Assembly: GCA_001898095.1 (NCBI GenBank)
Contig: MKSH01000256.1
Coordinates: 19,367 to 24,370, forward strand
DNA from: Solirubrobacterales bacterium 70-9
GTDB lineage: Bacteria > Actinomycetota > Thermoleophilia > Solirubrobacterales > 70-9
Length of the DNA stretch: 5,004 bases
Direction of reading: 5' to 3'
How positions within the stretch are numbered: position 1 is the stretch's first letter; every line of letters starts with the position of its first letter. The position numbers were made by a program, and so were the translations under genes. Below, piece by piece: positions 1 through 5,004 of the stretch. The notes below the pieces were generated by a model that worked only from the letters and a program-made list of their open reading frames with translations, did not search any database and was not told where the DNA came from.

Positions 1-440
1 GCCAGCTCCGCCTCCCAGTCCAGTTCGTTGCCGAAGCCCGGCATCGCCACCTCGACGTCGCTGCCGACGAGCGAGGTGCTCGGCGGCTTGAGGAAGGAGA
101 AGGGGTAGGTCACGCCCTCGATTTTCGGCGCGCCCGCGCGCTCCATCTCCTCGAGGTGGTCGGTGTAGTTGGCCCCCACGCAGATCACCTTCTGCGGCAT
201 CACCGGCGGCTCCCAGGTGAGTCCCGCCGGGTCGAGCTCGTTCGGCGAGCCGCCGATTTCCTCGAGACGCGGGGCGAGCTCGTCCCAGCGGCGGATCAGC
301 TCGACGGTCGAGCAGTGGTCCCAGCCGAGGGCCGCGGTGAGGGAGACGACGCGGTCGCCGTAGTCGGCGACCAGCTGCGGGTCGCCGCCGCCGGCGCGGG
401 CGACGCCGACCCGCCGCGGCAGGGCACCGGCGGCGCTCAC
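1..440 (-). CDS. Fumarylacetoacetate hydrolase (FAH) superfamily protein, N-terminal part, runs off the window
   Basis: Reading the minus strand from a GTG at 440 gives an open frame of 146 codons to the window edge, starting MSAAGALPRRVGVAR. Residues 1-75 look like the small N-terminal domain of FAH-family proteins. The catalytic domain begins near residue 83, with VICVGANYTDHLEEM (85-99), FLKPPSTSLVG (116-126) and LDWEAEL (140-146). Glu143 and Glu145 match the ExE pair that binds the divalent metal in this superfamily; the third metal ligand would lie beyond the edge. Known members hydrolyse C-C bonds in acylpyruvates, or hydrate, decarboxylate or isomerise 2-oxo acids in aromatic catabolism; the reaction here cannot be specified. 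The start is supported by a GGAG at 446-449, five bases upstream, and by a GTGA overlap with the stop of the upstream oxidoreductase gene, which implies translational coupling. The family call is firm; the substrate is unknown. Confidence 0.9.
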   Translation of the reverse strand, partial: MSAAGALPRRVGVARAGGGDPQLVADYGDRVVSLTAALGWDHCSTVELIRRWDELAPRLEEIGGSPNELDPAGLTWEPPVMPQKVICVGANYTDHLEEMERAGAPKIEGVTYPFSFLKPPSTSLVGSDVEVAMPGFGNELDWEAEL

Positions 441-1885
441 GCGGTCTCCGCGGCGGCCGTGGGCTTGATGTTGTGGTTCATCCGGAACAGGTTGGTCGGG
501 TCGTACTTCGCCTTCACCAGGCCGAGCCGAGCGTACTTCTCCGGCCCACCGTAGGCCTCCACTACCCGATCCAGCTCATCCACATTGAGCATGTTGACGT
601 AGACGCCCTTTCCGACCCAAGGCTCGAGTCGCTTGTAGGAGGCACGGATGATGTCCATGTTGGTGTCGTCGTCGACCGCGTCGTGCCAGTGGTTGGCCCA
701 GTTGATCCACCAGAGGCTGTCGCGGTTGGAGAAGGCCGACTCCATCTCACCGACCTCTCGCGCGACGCCGCCGAGGCCGTAGATCGCCAGCTCGCCTTCG
801 ATCGTCGTCCCCGCCCCGAGGCCCTCGGCCCAGAAGTCGACCAGCGCGTCGATCGCCCCCTCGGAGAGCTCCTTCAGGTGCGCCTCTTTCGTGTAGTTGC
901 GGAGGCCATCGGGGAACTCGGCGTCGAGGAAGCGCTGCATGCCGAGCCCGAACGGGATCACGGCGCTGCCGGTGACGGCGGGGTCACCGACGGCGAGCAG
1001 GCGCTCCACCATCTCCACCCCTTCCTGGGACTCCGGGTCGTCCAGCCACATGCAGAAGAGCATCACCATCGGCGTGCCGACCAGCTCGTCGGGGACGAAC
1101 GGCAGCCCCGGCATCGCCCGCTTCATCGCCACGTGCCAGCCGACGACGTTCGGCAGCGAGGGATAGATCGCGGCGTATTCGCGCAGCGCCGCCCGCGCCT
1201 CCTCCTCGTGGTAGAGCGCCGCGCCGAAGCGCATCGTCGGGCCGAAGTCGTACCCCTGGAAGCTGAACCTGGTGACGACGCCGAAGTTGCCGCCGCCGCC
1301 GCGGAGCGCCCAGAAGAGGTCCGGGTGGGACCCCTCGTGGACCTCCAGCACCTCGCCGTCGGCGGTCACCACCTCGAGCGAGACGAAGTTGTCGCAGGTC
1401 AGCCCGTGCTTGCGGGAGAGCCAGCCGATGCCGCCGCCGAGGGCGAGCCCCGGCACCCCGGTGTCGGAGACGATCCCGGCCGGGACCGCGAGCCCGTGCT
1501 CGGCGGTCGCCGCGTCGACATCGCCGAGCTTGCAGCCGCCCTGCACGTGGACGATCTTGGTCTCGACGTCGACCTCGACCCCGCGCATCAGCGTCAGGTC
1601 GAGCGTCACGCCGTCCTCGTCGGCGATCGCCGAGCCGATGATCCCGTGGCCGCCCGCCCGGACCGCCAGCGGCGTCCCGCACTCGCGCGCCGCGTTCACC
1701 ACCGCGACCACGTCGTCGCGGTCGGCCGCCCGGGCGATCAGCCCCGGCCGTTTGTCGACCATCGCGTTCCAGATCGACCGCGCCCCGTCGTAGCCCTCGT
1801 CGCCGGCCCCGAGCAGCTCCCCGCGGAAGCCGCCCTCGGCCAGCGCCCGCCGCACCGCGGCGACACCGGCTCCGTTCTCGCTCAT
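437..1885 (-). CDS. FAD-linked oxidoreductase, berberine bridge enzyme (BBE)-like, probably monocovalent flavin
   Basis: This 482-residue protein has the layout of the PCMH-type FAD-binding and BBE families. The FAD-binding domain covers roughly residues 45-220, the substrate domain the middle, and a BBE C-terminal motif, YDPTNLFRMNHNIKP, residues 461-475. RAGGHGIIGSA (76-86) carries His80, the expected 8-alpha-histidyl FAD attachment site. TGVPGLALGGGIGWLSRKHG (142-161) is the glycine-rich pyrophosphate loop. Bicovalent members have a cysteine about 11 residues before the GGG; here that place is Val139, so a single covalent bond is inferred, as in bacterial 6-hydroxy-D-nicotine oxidase. No signal peptide or membrane segment is seen, so it is probably cytoplasmic. 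The ATG at 1885 has a strong ribosome site (GAAGGGGAG). It lies 29 bases after the hydrolase gene and overlaps the FAH-family gene, so it is the middle gene of an operon. Substrates of this family vary widely (alcohols, amines, sugars); none can be assigned here. Confidence 0.93.
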   Translation of the reverse strand: MSENGAGVAAVRRALAEGGFRGELLGAGDEGYDGARSIWNAMVDKRPGLIARAADRDDVVAVVNAARECGTPLAVRAGGHGIIGSAIADEDGVTLDLTLMRGVEVDVETKIVHVQGGCKLGDVDAATAEHGLAVPAGIVSDTGVPGLALGGGIGWLSRKHGLTCDNFVSLEVVTADGEVLEVHEGSHPDLFWALRGGGGNFGVVTRFSFQGYDFGPTMRFGAALYHEEEARAALREYAAIYPSLPNVVGWHVAMKRAMPGLPFVPDELVGTPMVMLFCMWLDDPESQEGVEMVERLLAVGDPAVTGSAVIPFGLGMQRFLDAEFPDGLRNYTKEAHLKELSEGAIDALVDFWAEGLGAGTTIEGELAIYGLGGVAREVGEMESAFSNRDSLWWINWANHWHDAVDDDTNMDIIRASYKRLEPWVGKGVYVNMLNVDELDRVVEAYGGPEKYARLGLVKAKYDPTNLFRMNHNIKPTAAAETA

Positions 1886-1890
1886 CCCAA

Positions 1891-1899
1891 CTCCCCTTC
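1891..1899 (-). promoter_or_regulatory. Ribosome binding site of the BBE-like oxidoreductase gene
   Basis: Read on the minus strand, this is GAAGGGGAG, five bases before the ATG at 1885. It sits inside the 29-base gap after the hydrolase stop codon. No hairpin or T-run is seen in that gap, which supports readthrough from the upstream gene and fixes this start. Confidence 0.7.
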
Positions 1900-1914
1900 G
1901 TTCCCGTGCTGCTT

Positions 1915-2766
1915 TTAACCGTCTGCGCCGAAGAACTCGGTCAGCTGGGCGGCGATGAACTCCGGCCGCTCCTCGCCGATCCAGTGGCCGCAGCGCTCGA
2001 TCACGCCGCCGTTCACGTCACCCGCCGCCATCTCCAGGCACTGCTTGGTCAGCGGGCCGAGGCAGGCCTCGCCGCCCCAGGCCAGCACCGGGATGTCGAG
2101 TGGCCGCTCGCGGTGCCCCTCGTTCTGGGACGCCGACTCGAAGAACGCCTTGTAGTACTCGAGCCCGGCGCGCAGCCCGCCGATCCCGGTCATCGCCGCG
2201 ACGTAGACGGCGATGTCCTCCTCGCTCACCGCGCTCGGGTCGTAGGCGTAGTGGCCGAAGAACCAGCGCAGGTAGAGCTCCTCGCGCCCCTGCAGCAGGG
2301 CGAAGGGGATGTCGGGCACCGACTGCCAGCCCATGTGCCAGAGGAAGTTGCCGCCCGGCTGCGGCGCCATCGCCCCCTCCATGATCCCGAAGCCCGGCAG
2401 CACCATCTCGAAGATCGCCAGCCGCCGCACCTCGTCGCGGAACTGGGCGGCGTAGGAGTAGGCGGTCGCCGCGCCCCAGTCATGGCCCGCGAGGTCGATG
2501 CTCTCGAAGCCGAGTGAGCGCACCAGCTCGTGGACGTCGTCGGCGACGTTGTCGGTGTCGTAGCCGGAGTCGGGCTTCGAGGAGGCGCCGAGCCCGCGCA
2601 GGTCGGGGACGATCAGGGTGTGGCTCTCGGCCAGCTGCGGGATCACGTGGCGCCACTCCCACCAGGTCTGCGGCCACCCGTGCAGCAGCACGACCGGGTC
2701 GCCCTCTCCGGCCCGCACGTAGTGCAGGCGCACGTCCTTCACCGCAGCGGTGTGATGCTCGAACAC
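1915..2766 (-). CDS. Alpha/beta hydrolase, epoxide hydrolase-like (Asp nucleophile)
   Basis: This is a complete 283-residue protein, close to the usual length of soluble bacterial epoxide hydrolases. In order, it shows the oxyanion motif HGWP (29-32) followed by [18 protein letters not shown] (55-65), the nucleophile elbow GHDWG (94-98) with Asp96, a cap domain around 130-215, and GHW (260-262) with the candidate catalytic His261. Cap tyrosines that could activate an epoxide include Tyr165 and Tyr204/Tyr205 (in GLEYYKAFF). The acidic triad member is less clear; Glu233 in WGGEACLG is one candidate. An Asp nucleophile separates it from serine-dependent meta-cleavage-product C-C hydrolases (GxSxG) and points to epoxide hydrolase or haloalkane/haloacid dehalogenase chemistry, the former more likely. 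It starts at GTG (2766) behind a good ribosome site and is the first gene of the minus-strand operon, divergent from the hydratase gene. The actual substrate is not known. Confidence 0.93.
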   Translation of the reverse strand: MFEHHTAAVKDVRLHYVRAGEGDPVVLLHGWPQTWWEWRHVIPQLAESHTLIVPDLRGLGASSKPDSGYDTDNVADDVHELVRSLGFESIDLAGHDWGAATAYSYAAQFRDEVRRLAIFEMVLPGFGIMEGAMAPQPGGNFLWHMGWQSVPDIPFALLQGREELYLRWFFGHYAYDPSAVSEEDIAVYVAAMTGIGGLRAGLEYYKAFFESASQNEGHRERPLDIPVLAWGGEACLGPLTKQCLEMAAGDVNGGVIERCGHWIGEERPEFIAAQLTEFFGADG

Positions 2767-2771
2767 TGACT

Positions 2772-2780
2772 CTCCCTTCC
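2772..2780 (-). promoter_or_regulatory. Ribosome binding site deciding the GTG start of the epoxide hydrolase-like gene
   Basis: On the minus strand this reads GGAAGGGAG, five bases before the GTG at 2766. The next ATG lies far inside the conserved hydrolase fold, so the strong purine tract settles GTG as the start. Confidence 0.7.
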
Positions 2781-2801
2781 CGGAGTGAACCCAGCCAGGC
2801 G

Positions 2802-2831
2802 ACCTTAACAGAATTCAACATAGTCATTATG
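2802..2831 (-). promoter_or_regulatory. Candidate promoter of the minus-strand operon
   Basis: On the minus strand, TAAGGT (2807-2802) fits the actinobacterial -10 pattern TANNNT. Transcription would start near 2795 and leave a leader of roughly 29 bases containing the ribosome site. The -35 region (about 2826-2831, CATAAT) is poor and overlaps the palindrome at 2818-2832, so activation or repression by a bound protein is possible. The assignment is by eye only. Confidence 0.25.
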
Positions 2832-2842
2832 TGTGATAGGTT
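2814..2842 (+). promoter_or_regulatory. Candidate promoter of the hydratase-dehydrogenase-aldolase operon
   Basis: TTCAAC (2814-2819) and TAGGTT (2837-2842) are separated by 17 bases. They resemble a weak -35 and a TANNNT -10. The predicted start of transcription, about 2849, lies only a few bases before the ATG at 2854, so the message would be leaderless or nearly so. This agrees with the absence of a Shine-Dalgarno sequence there. The local AT-richness stands out strongly from the surrounding high-GC coding DNA. An alternative -10, CATTAT at 2825-2830, pairs with TTAACA at 2805-2810, but with only a 14-base spacer. Confidence 0.35.
2818..2832. promoter_or_regulatory. Candidate operator: ACATA-N5-TATGT inverted repeat
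   Basis: The arms ACATA (2818-2822) and TATGT (2828-2832) are perfectly complementary around GTCAT. One further pair inside the spacer (T2824 with A2826) also matches, giving 12 of 14 symmetric positions around the centre. It lies in the only divergent intergenic region, between the candidate -35 and -10 of the plus-strand operon. A dimeric helix-turn-helix repressor (MarR, TetR, IclR or GntR type are all common next to such operons) could bind here. No regulator gene is in the window, so its identity is unknown. Confidence 0.4.
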
Positions 2843-2853
2843 TCCGGCCGTCG

Positions 2854-3648
2854 ATGGCACCCCTGGAGGAGACCCAGCTGGCCGACCTTGCGGCGCGCCT
2901 TCGCAGCGCCGAGGACGACCGCGCGCCGATCGGTCCGTTGACCGAGGAGAACGCCGAGCTGACGGTCGCCGACGCCTACCGGATCCAGCAGATCAACGTG
3001 CACCGGCGCAAAGAGGAGGGCGGCCTCGTCCGCGGCCGCAAGGTCGGCCTCACCTCGCTGGCGATGCAGCAGCAGCTGGGGGTGGACGAGCCGGACTTCG
3101 GCGCGATCTTCGCCGACATGATCGTCGAGGAGGGCGACCCGATCCCGGTCTCGGAGCTGATCCAGCCGCGGATCGAGGCGGAGATCGCCTTCGTCATGGA
3201 GACCGACCTGCAGGGGCCGGGCGTCAGCTCGGCCGATGCGCTGCGCGCCGTCGCCGGCGCGCTGCCGGCGCTGGAGATCATCGACAGCCGGGTCGCCGAC
3301 TGGAAGATCAAGCTGCCCGACACGATCGCCGACAACGCTTCCTCGGCGCGGGTCGTCTGCGGCGGCCGGCTGACCCCGATCGCCGACCTCGACCTGCGCA
3401 CGATCGGCATGGTGCTGAGCGTCGACGGCGCGGTCGCCGCGACCGGCGCCGGCGCCGCGGTGCTCGGGAACCCGATCCGCTGCGTCGCCTGGCTCGCCAA
3501 CAAGCTGGGCGAGTTCGGCGTGCCGCTGCGGGCCGGGGACCTCGTCCTCGCCGGCGCCCTGCACGCCGCGGTCGGCGTCGCCGCGGGCACTTCGGTCCAA
3601 GCCGAGTTCGCCGAGCTCGGCTCCGTCACGACCCGCTTCGGCGCCTAA
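2854..3648 (+). CDS. mhpD: 2-hydroxypenta-2,4-dienoate hydratase (2-keto-4-pentenoate hydratase, MhpD/XylJ/HsaE family)
   Basis: The enzyme adds water to 2-hydroxypenta-2,4-dienoate, or an alkyl homologue, to give 4-hydroxy-2-oxovalerate in the lower meta-cleavage pathway. From the ATG at 2854 it has 264 residues, the normal family length. Motifs are GRKVGLTS (61-68), [19 protein letters not shown] (71-89), [10 protein letters not shown] (104-113) and PALEIIDSR (138-146). Glu108, Glu110 and Glu141 match the metal-binding glutamates of E. coli MhpD (106, 108, 139). The [10 protein letters not shown] segment favours hydratase over the related 4-oxalocrotonate decarboxylase. An in-frame GTG at 2833 would add seven residues that do not look conserved. 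Neither start has a clear ribosome site, and ATG is preferred for family length and a possible near-leaderless transcript. It is the first gene of the plus-strand operon, with 15 bases to the next gene. Family is near certain; the natural side chain of the substrate is not determined. Confidence 0.93.
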   Translation: MAPLEETQLADLAARLRSAEDDRAPIGPLTEENAELTVADAYRIQQINVHRRKEEGGLVRGRKVGLTSLAMQQQLGVDEPDFGAIFADMIVEEGDPIPVSELIQPRIEAEIAFVMETDLQGPGVSSADALRAVAGALPALEIIDSRVADWKIKLPDTIADNASSARVVCGGRLTPIADLDLRTIGMVLSVDGAVAATGAGAAVLGNPIRCVAWLANKLGEFGVPLRAGDLVLAGALHAAVGVAAGTSVQAEFAELGSVTTRFGA

Positions 3649-3653
3649 GAGAG

Positions 3654-3659
3654 AGGAGG
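3654..3659 (+). promoter_or_regulatory. Ribosome binding site of the acetaldehyde dehydrogenase gene
   Basis: A perfect AGGAGG lies four bases before the GTG at 3664 and just after the TAA of the hydratase gene. It fixes the GTG start and suggests this cistron is translated efficiently. Confidence 0.8.
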
Positions 3660-3663
3660 GACG

Positions 3664-4551
3664 GTGAGCGAGAAGGTCCCCTGCGCGATCCTCGGATCGG
3701 GCAACATCGGCACCGACCTGATGTACAAGCTGCAACGCTCGGAGACCCTGGAGCCGCGCGCGGTGATCGGCATCGACCCCGACTCCGACGGCCTCAAGCG
3801 CGCCGCCGCCGCGGGCCTCGACACCTCCGCCGAAGGGGTCGACTGGATCGTCGCCCACCCGGAGGAGTGCCGCTTCGTCTTCGAGGCGACCTCGGCCGGC
3901 GCCCACCGCGCCAACGCGCCGAAGATCGAAGCCGCCGGCCTCCAGTCGATCGACCTCACCCCGGCGAAGATGGGCCCCGGCGTCGTCCCCGTGGTCAACC
4001 TCGAGCAGCACATCGACGCCGCCGACGTGAACATGATCACCTGCGGCGGCCAGGCGACGATCCCGATGGTCGCCGCCGTCTCCCAGGTCACCCCGGTGCC
4101 CTACGCGGAGATCGTCGCCACGATCGCCAGCCTCTCGGCCGGCCCGGGGACGCGCGAATCGATCGACGCCTTCACCCGCACCACGGCGAAGGGCCTGGAG
4201 GAGATCGGCGGCGCCGAGCGCGGCAAGGCGATCATCATCCTGAACCCCGCCGACCCGCCGCTGATGATGCGCGACACCGTCTTCTGCCAGATCTCGCCGG
4301 ACGCCGACCGCGACGCGATCCGCGCCTCGATCGAGGCGATGCGGGAGAAGGTGGCGACCTACGTCCCCGGCTATCGCCTGCGCGGCGAGCCGCAGTTCGA
4401 GGACGACCGGGTGGCGATCTTCGTCGAAGTCGAGGGCGCCGCCGACTCCCTGCCCGCCTACGCCGGCAACCTCGACATCATGACCGCCGCCGCGGTGGCG
4501 GTCGGCGAGGCGCTGGCGAAGCTGCGGGCGCCGAGCGGGGCGGTGGCCTGA
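3664..4551 (+). CDS. mhpF: Acetaldehyde dehydrogenase (acylating), MhpF/DmpF/HsaG family
   Basis: The enzyme oxidises acetaldehyde (or propanal) with NAD+ and CoA to acetyl-CoA (or propionyl-CoA). In this family it forms a complex with the aldolase and receives the aldehyde by channelling. The 295-residue protein starts at a GTG behind AGGAGG. The NAD-binding fold opens with [14 protein letters not shown] (7-20). DLTPAKMGP (97-105) follows, then [10 protein letters not shown] (125-134) with the catalytic Cys127. [13 protein letters not shown] (156-168), [13 protein letters not shown] (187-199) and MRDTV (202-206) are typical of the dimerisation/catalytic domain. [12 protein letters not shown] near the C-terminus is also a family signature. 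No key residue is missing. Its TGA overlaps the ATG of the aldolase gene (TGATG), as expected for two subunits made together. Whether acetaldehyde or propanal is preferred cannot be judged here. Confidence 0.97.
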   Translation: MSEKVPCAILGSGNIGTDLMYKLQRSETLEPRAVIGIDPDSDGLKRAAAAGLDTSAEGVDWIVAHPEECRFVFEATSAGAHRANAPKIEAAGLQSIDLTPAKMGPGVVPVVNLEQHIDAADVNMITCGGQATIPMVAAVSQVTPVPYAEIVATIASLSAGPGTRESIDAFTRTTAKGLEEIGGAERGKAIIILNPADPPLMMRDTVFCQISPDADRDAIRASIEAMREKVATYVPGYRLRGEPQFEDDRVAIFVEVEGAADSLPAYAGNLDIMTAAAVAVGEALAKLRAPSGAVA

Positions 4552-5004
4552 TGCCCGCGGTGACGCTGGTCGACTCGACCCTCCGCGACGGCTCGCACGC
4601 GAAGCGCCACCAGCTGAGCGTCGAGCAGGTGAGCACGGTGGCCGCGGCGCTCGACCGCGCCGGCGTCGACGTGATCGAGGTCAGCCACGGCGACGGCCTC
4701 GGCGGCGCCTCCTTCAACTATGGCTTCGCCCTCACCGACGAGTACGAGCTGATCGAGGCCGCGGTGAAGGCGGTCGAGCGGGCGCGGATCGCGGTGTTGC
4801 TCCTCCCCGGGATCGGGGTGAAAGAGGACCTCGCGCGGGCGCGCGACCTCGGCGCCTCGGTCACCCGGATCGCCACCCACTCGACCGAGGCCGACGTCTC
4901 GCCCTCCCACATCGCCTTCGCCCGTGAGCTCGGCTACAAGACCTGCGGCTTCCTGATGATGGCCCACATGAACTCGCCCGAAGGGCTGCTCGAGCAGGCG
5001 AAGA
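4551..5004 (+). CDS. mhpE: 4-hydroxy-2-oxovalerate aldolase, N-terminal part (MhpE/DmpG/HsaF family), runs off the window
   Basis: The frame from the ATG at 4551 stays open for 151 codons to the window end, about 45% of the usual 335-345 residues. It cleaves 4-hydroxy-2-oxovalerate to pyruvate and acetaldehyde, passing the aldehyde to the partner dehydrogenase. The TIM-barrel start [16 protein letters not shown] (6-21) carries Arg12, Asp13 (metal ligand) and His16 (catalytic base), equivalent to Arg17, Asp18 and His21 of Dmp[16 protein letters not shown] (46-60), LLLPGIG (83-89) and GFLMMAHM (133-140) are further family signatures. In [11 protein letters not shown] (107-117) Ser111 stands where the relatives recalled here (MhpE, DmpG, HsaF) have Cys. 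The one-base overlap with the dehydrogenase stop (TGATG) indicates translational coupling; the purines upstream form only a weak ribosome site. Later metal-binding histidines lie outside the window. Confidence 0.96.
   Translation, partial: MPAVTLVDSTLRDGSHAKRHQLSVEQVSTVAAALDRAGVDVIEVSHGDGLGGASFNYGFALTDEYELIEAAVKAVERARIAVLLLPGIGVKEDLARARDLGASVTRIATHSTEADVSPSHIAFARELGYKTCGFLMMAHMNSPEGLLEQAK

Noticed and set aside
1886..1914. Possible terminator or promoter in the 29-base gap between hydrolase and oxidoreductase genes
   Set aside because: There is no inverted repeat with a T-run and no -10-like hexamer; only a ribosome site is seen.
473..1918. A 481-codon plus-strand open frame opposite the BBE-like gene
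   Set aside because: It is Arg/Val/Asp/His/Pro-rich without any recognisable motif. It mirrors a minus-strand gene with strong family signatures, so it is a by-product of high-GC codon use.
1906..2517. A 203-codon plus-strand open frame opposite the epoxide hydrolase-like gene
   Set aside because: It is a shadow frame with repetitive His/Arg/Val/Leu composition; the minus-strand hydrolase fold explains the DNA.
2811..2816. GAATTC palindrome in the intergenic region
   Set aside because: It is a six-base restriction-type palindrome, easily due to chance; the longer repeat at 2818-2832 is the better operator candidate.
2827..4011. A 394-codon minus-strand open frame opposite the hydratase and dehydrogenase genes
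   Set aside because: It is antisense to two genes with intact catalytic motifs. It has a low-complexity Arg/Asp/Gly/Leu composition and crosses their intergenic gap with no ribosome site.
4458..4967. A 169-codon minus-strand open frame at the right end
   Set aside because: It lies antisense to the dehydrogenase C-terminus and the aldolase N-terminus, both clearly coding; it has no motif of its own.

Overview
This high-GC window (by eye about 70% G+C) is almost entirely coding. Codons end overwhelmingly in G or C, GTG starts are common, and the few promoter-like hexamers fit the actinobacterial TANNNT pattern. This suggests an actinobacterium; the style recalls Solirubrobacterales/Thermoleophilia or another soil lineage, but that finer placement is only an impression. 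Six protein genes lie in two divergent blocks around one short AT-rich intergenic region (about 2767-2853). No RNA genes, insertion sequences, CRISPR arrays or terminators are visible. There is no gene-free stretch longer than 300 bases.

Left block (minus strand, transcribed from about 2790 towards 1). It contains an epoxide hydrolase-like alpha/beta hydrolase with an Asp nucleophile (2766-1915), a BBE/6-hydroxynicotine-oxidase-type FAD-linked oxidoreductase (1885-437), and the N-terminal part of a fumarylacetoacetate hydrolase (FAH) superfamily enzyme (440 to the window edge). The first two genes are 29 bases apart. The second and third overlap in a GTGA stop/start, so the three look like one operon.

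Right block (plus strand, from about 2850 to the window end). It contains 2-hydroxypenta-2,4-dienoate (2-keto-4-pentenoate) hydratase, acylating acetaldehyde dehydrogenase, and the N-terminal half of 4-hydroxy-2-oxovalerate aldolase. These are the three classic final steps of meta-cleavage catabolism of aromatic rings or the steroid A/B ring. Together they convert 2-hydroxypentadienoate (or an alkyl homologue) to pyruvate plus acetaldehyde (or a higher aldehyde), then to acetyl-CoA (or propionyl-CoA). The order hydratase-dehydrogenase-aldolase is that of known xylJQK/hsaEGF-type operons.

The intergenic region holds a near-palindrome, ACATA-N5-TATGT, at 2818-2832. It lies between candidate -35 and -10 elements of the right block and over the possible -35 zone of the left block, so one regulator could control both blocks. 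No regulator gene, ring hydroxylase or ring-cleavage dioxygenase is present, so the starting substrate cannot be read from this window. The left block looks like accessory peripheral chemistry (oxidation, epoxide or ester-type hydrolysis, C-C or acylpyruvate hydrolysis) feeding or accompanying the standard lower pathway. Its specific function is unknown.
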